From the NCBI GenBank assembly GCA_950106755.1, contig OX467091.1:26677538-26741537 (forward strand): a DNA stretch of 64,000 nucleotides, in the 5' to 3' direction. Source of the stretch: Climacium dendroides. Lineage: Eukaryota > Streptophyta > Bryopsida > Hypnales > Climaciaceae. Shown one piece after another: positions 61,240 to 64,000 of this stretch. A program made the position numbers and the translations under genes. Each line of letters opens with the position of its first letter. The stretch's first letter is position 1. The notes beneath the pieces were generated by a model. That model did not search any database. It was not told the origin of the DNA and saw nothing but the letters and a program-made list of their open reading frames with translations.

Positions 61240-61444
61240 AGTCCACGGTTATAGGGTACACGGTCATAGGTCACAATAATTATTACAAATACTAAAATTT
61301 CTTTGGATTTTGACAAAATCTGAGCCTCGAAATATTTTTGTAAAAAACAATTTCAAAATATAATGTTTAGGGGCTTCCCGCTCGCAAACTTCCCACTCGC
61401 AGCTTGCAAGCTTGTCACTCCAAGCTCGCACGCTAGCGTTGTTG
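61240..61444 (-). repeat. Right terminal inverted repeat region, copy 2
   Basis: Two CACGGT(T/C)ATAGG words, an A/T spacer, then CCGCTCGCAAACTTCCCACTCGC and AGCTTGCAAGCTTG words, ending GCTAGCGTTGTTG. Same build as copy 1. Confidence 0.88.
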
Positions 61445-61454
61445 GATCACAAGG
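61445..61454. repeat. Target-site duplication, right, copy 2
   Basis: GATCACAAGG, identical to 42,555-42,564. Confidence 0.92.
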
Positions 61455-62089
61455 CAATTTAGATATCAACTACAATCATCCATTAGAAACAAATCATGAC
61501 AATAATGAAGAAATTAGAAGTCAACAATTGATATTTATAGTATTCAATTACTTGTTGAATAATGATCTTCTATTTACAATCTAAACCTTGAAAGGACAAA
61601 ATTATAAATACAACTTCATCCTTTCAAAAGCTCGGTGAATATGTCTACAATTCTTGACTAAATATAATTGGGTTTGTTTTTTCTAAAGAAGCCTATAAAA
61701 TTCCTATTTTAAATTGTATCTTTGTTTTATTTTTTTTAGATGCTAAATATTCCATACACCTCCAATGGACAACATGCATAATTCTTTCCTAACATCAAAG
61801 GCAAATTAATAGACTTCCTTGGATTGACAGCAAATATATAGCTAGCATACCTCTAAATCTTTCTAGTAGTACAGTGTCGTGTTGTGAATTTATACATATT
61901 ATAAATTTACACTGATATATTATTATAATGAGATTTTATGATTCGGGGAGAAGAAACTTATTAATGACGCTTCCAGTAGCTTCAAGGTGACGCTTGTAAC
62001 TAATAGTGAATGATATAAAGAGTTCAACTTTGAATTAGCTTCATTAATTTGAGTTAATCTTCTTGAACTTATAGAGTTTGTGATTCATT
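61455..62089. other. AT-rich intergenic DNA
   Basis: Nothing recognisable. The DNA to the right of the transposon continues the AT-rich flank seen on the left, as expected for a single insertion site. Confidence 0.55.
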
Positions 62090-62557
62090 GTGGAGTTTGA
62101 TTTCCAAATGTCGAACTGGAAGGTTTTTATGGAGTTGCAAGATCCCGAATCTCAACCAGAAGCGGAACTGGAGCTTTCTTTATCTCAACTGCCAGATCAA
62201 CCAATCCAACCAATACTGCGGCAAGTTCGTCCACGAGAGGAAGGTGGACCTTCTCGGCCGTTGAAACAACCTCGTGTGGAGCAACGTTAGCACAACAATC
62301 TTCAAAGAGATGCTCGTGCTTTGGTGATTCTGCTTCAAGTTGGTTATGTTGAACCAGGCACTCAAAATGTAACTTTTGAGAGCAGTTTTAAGGGACTTAA
62401 TGAAGAGCAATACTATTGCATGGTTAAGCCGATTAGAAGAAGTTCTGGCCATCAACGTTGGTTGAAAGGTCCAGTGAATCCTTTAACAAAGGCCGAATGT
62501 GTAGACTATATAGCTGCTACCATCCGACGCATTCTAAAGTTCTTACAAATGGAGTAG
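62090..62557 (+). pseudogene. Small interrupted ORF of unknown family
   Basis: One frame of 156 codons is broken by a single TAG at 62,288-62,290. The N-terminal half is acidic and Gln/Pro/Leu-rich (LELSLSQLPDQPIQPIL) and then basic (RPREEGGPSRPLKQPR). The second half looks globular (ARALVILLQVGYVEPG, NEEQYYCMVKPIRR, CVDYIAATIRRILKFLQME). The coherent composition on both sides of the stop suggests a once-continuous protein, but I recognise no domain. A transposon-derived gene is possible. Confidence 0.45.
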
Positions 62558-63340
62558 TGTTCTTCTTCGACTTCAATTTTTACCTTTTTTTGGCTTTTAT
62601 TTTAGTACATTGATCATTTCATATTTTATAGTTCATCCATATGTCTAAAATCGAAGGATAGAGGTTTGAACAAAATTTACCTACTAAAATTTAACTTTGG
62701 TGGTAGTTTGGATGAACCTTCTAGAAGGTCTTTCCTATGACTAATGAAGGTTTTGAGACCCATGGTGATTGTACATGGGTTGCCCCCCCTTACTCTAAAG
62801 TTTATTTGGTAGGTAGGTCCCATCTTTCCTTTGCGTAGTCAGATTTGTGTATAGGAATGGGGAATAAGATACCCATGACTTTGAGGAGTCATAACTTTTG
62901 GTGTACTTTGAGTTTTGCAATGAAATTTTGAGAGTTTTTTTCTGAAGTTCTTGTGCTTCCAAAAAGACCATTCTTGTGTGATTTAGAGTTGTGAGTAAAA
63001 AGTTATAAGCAAGAGAGTGGAAGAAGGTCTACTGCCACCTAGTTGAAGAGGGGCAAAGATTCGAGCGACCATCGTGACTTGTAGTTTTCACCTTTCTCTT
63101 TGAAATTTGGGAGAATTAGAGTAGTCTTTTTTAGCTTTCTAAAGACTCATTTCTCAAAGTATTTGAAGCATTTTAGAAAAAGATATGAGAGTTTGAGTGA
63201 AGAGAGGTTTAGAACCTTTTTATTTGGAGAGTTTGGGTGAGGTTTGCAAGTGGATGCATTTGCTGCATCCTATTTGCTTTCAATTTCTTGCTTAAGTGTT
63301 GTTTGGAGAAGAGGATCAAGTGTGGATTTCTTGGCTTTTG
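62558..63340. other. Non-coding flank, no gene seen
   Basis: Follows the small ORF. There is a C tract near 62,786 and no supported feature. Confidence 0.5.
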
Positions 63341-63715
63341 TCTTGGTACCTTCCCCCGTGGCAGACTTTGTCCCATTTTGTGTTCGTGGATAGGCGCTTT
63401 CAATTTTTAGTTGTACTGTGGTGGTGAGGTCGGGTTAATGGCCGGCAAACCATTGAGTGTGCACCAAGTGGGCAGTGCTAGTTTCCCCTTGTGGTGAGGC
63501 TAGAGTGATGACCAATAGATCATAAAGTCTTGGTACCTTCCCCCGTGGCAGACTTTGTCCCATTTTGTATTCGTGGATAGGCGCTTTCAATTTTTAGTTG
63601 TACTGTGGTGGTAAGGTTGGGTTAATGGCCGGCAAGACCATTAAGTGTGCACCAAGTGGGCGGTGCTAATTTCCCCTTGTGGTGAGGCTGGAGTGATGAC
63701 CAATAGATCATAAAG
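63341..63715 (+). repeat. 187-bp tandem duplication, two copies
   Basis: TCTTGGTACCTTCCCCCGTG occurs at 63,341 and 63,528, and the whole 187-bp unit is repeated with few changes (CATTTTGTGTTCG / CATTTTGTATTCG; GAGGTCGGG / AAGGTTGGG). The high similarity means the duplication is recent compared with the other repeats here. Confidence 0.93.
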
Positions 63716-64000
63716 TTTGGCGGTGATGCAGATGCAGGTACAGGTTGCCCTTACCCTGTAGATAGTTACAGGTACCCAAGTAGACATCAAAACTACTTGG
63801 AAGTGTTTGTATTTCAGGCTTTGGGCTGGGTGTAGATACCAACGAGGCTTGTAAGCCTAATCGGCGTTAGATACTACAAGATGCCTCGGGTCTTGAGTGC
63901 AAATAGAGTTGTTAGTTAGATCGATCTGTTTGAGAACAAGATTGGATTTAGAATACTTTACTTCTTTCTCCTTCTTCTAATCTCGTCATTTTCAGTTGCA
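63716..64000. other. Non-coding DNA at the window edge
   Basis: Contains GATGCAGATGCAGG and repeated CAGGTAC words. No gene is supported. It may be the start of a feature that continues beyond the window. Confidence 0.4.

Larger units (their letters stand above)
42565..61444. mobile_element. Composite MULE-type transposon, copy 2 (18.9 kb)
   Basis: The left end CAAGGTTGCTAGC and the right end, read on the other strand, CAACAACGCTAGC match each other and match copy 1. GTGCCTATGACCGTGG inside the left end pairs with CACGGTCATAGGTCAC (about 61,259-61,274) at the right. The target duplication is GATCACAAGG. Gene order equals copy 1: ParB-methyltransferase and orfC on -, SWIM transposase on +. 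It is longer because of nested insertions: a 151-bp MITE in the methyltransferase, a 517-bp foldback in the intergenic region and a 2,963-bp LTR-type element in the transposase. The proteins of the two copies are clearly homologous but well diverged, so these are separate insertions and not a recent duplication. Confidence 0.93.

Overview
This window is nuclear DNA from a land plant with a large, repeat-rich genome. A gymnosperm or similar large-genome lineage is my inference; the sequence alone does not fix the species. The evidence is GT-AG introns that restore reading frames across phase-matched junctions, MULE (Mutator-like) transposases, CACTA-type ends, a nested LTR element, and long AT-rich stretches with only short chance ORFs. 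I see no ordinary host gene that I can name, and no rRNA, intact tRNA or CRISPR array. Nearly everything recognisable is transposon.

Layout. (1) At 0.4-5.4 kb is a MULE with a decayed transposase gene (+) and an open two-exon basic accessory gene (-) arranged convergently, as mudrA and mudrB are in MuDR. It is followed by a minisatellite and a near-perfect hairpin. (2) At 6.86-10.2 kb is a non-autonomous CACTA element with subterminal repeats. (3) At 10.2-21.5 kb is AT-rich intergenic DNA with a 46-bp minisatellite and old degenerate repeats. (4) At 21,913-38,418 and 42,565-61,444 are two copies of the same large MULE-type transposon. Each has matching terminal inverted repeats and a 10-bp target-site duplication (GACATTAAAT; GATCACAAGG). 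(5) Between them lies a stretch dense in the palindrome GACAAWTTGTC. (6) The last 2.5 kb holds a small interrupted ORF and a 187-bp tandem duplication.

The most interesting content is the paired element. Each copy carries three genes. On the + strand is a large RNase-H-like/SWIM transposase. On the - strand, divergently oriented, are a short acidic protein (called orfC here) and a ten-exon gene of about 1,110 codons. That long gene joins a ParB/sulfiredoxin-like domain, a Lys/Glu-rich coiled coil, and a DNA N4/N6-methyltransferase fold. The methyltransferase order (motif IV, then motif I) matches the beta class and the ParB-methylase fusions known from phages and bacteria. In both copies the catalytic D-P-P-Y is replaced by D-C-Q-E. 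All three proteins carry SUMO-interacting-like motifs. A plausible model is a transposase plus a DNA-binding, methylase-derived partner that controls target choice or host silencing, but this is inference.

Both copies are dead. The stops that can be compared between copies are mostly C-to-T or G-to-A changes, as expected from decay of methylated DNA. Copy 2 was also hit by a 151-bp CACTA-type MITE inside the methyltransferase exon and by a 2.96-kb LTR-type insertion (TSD CTCGT) inside the transposase.
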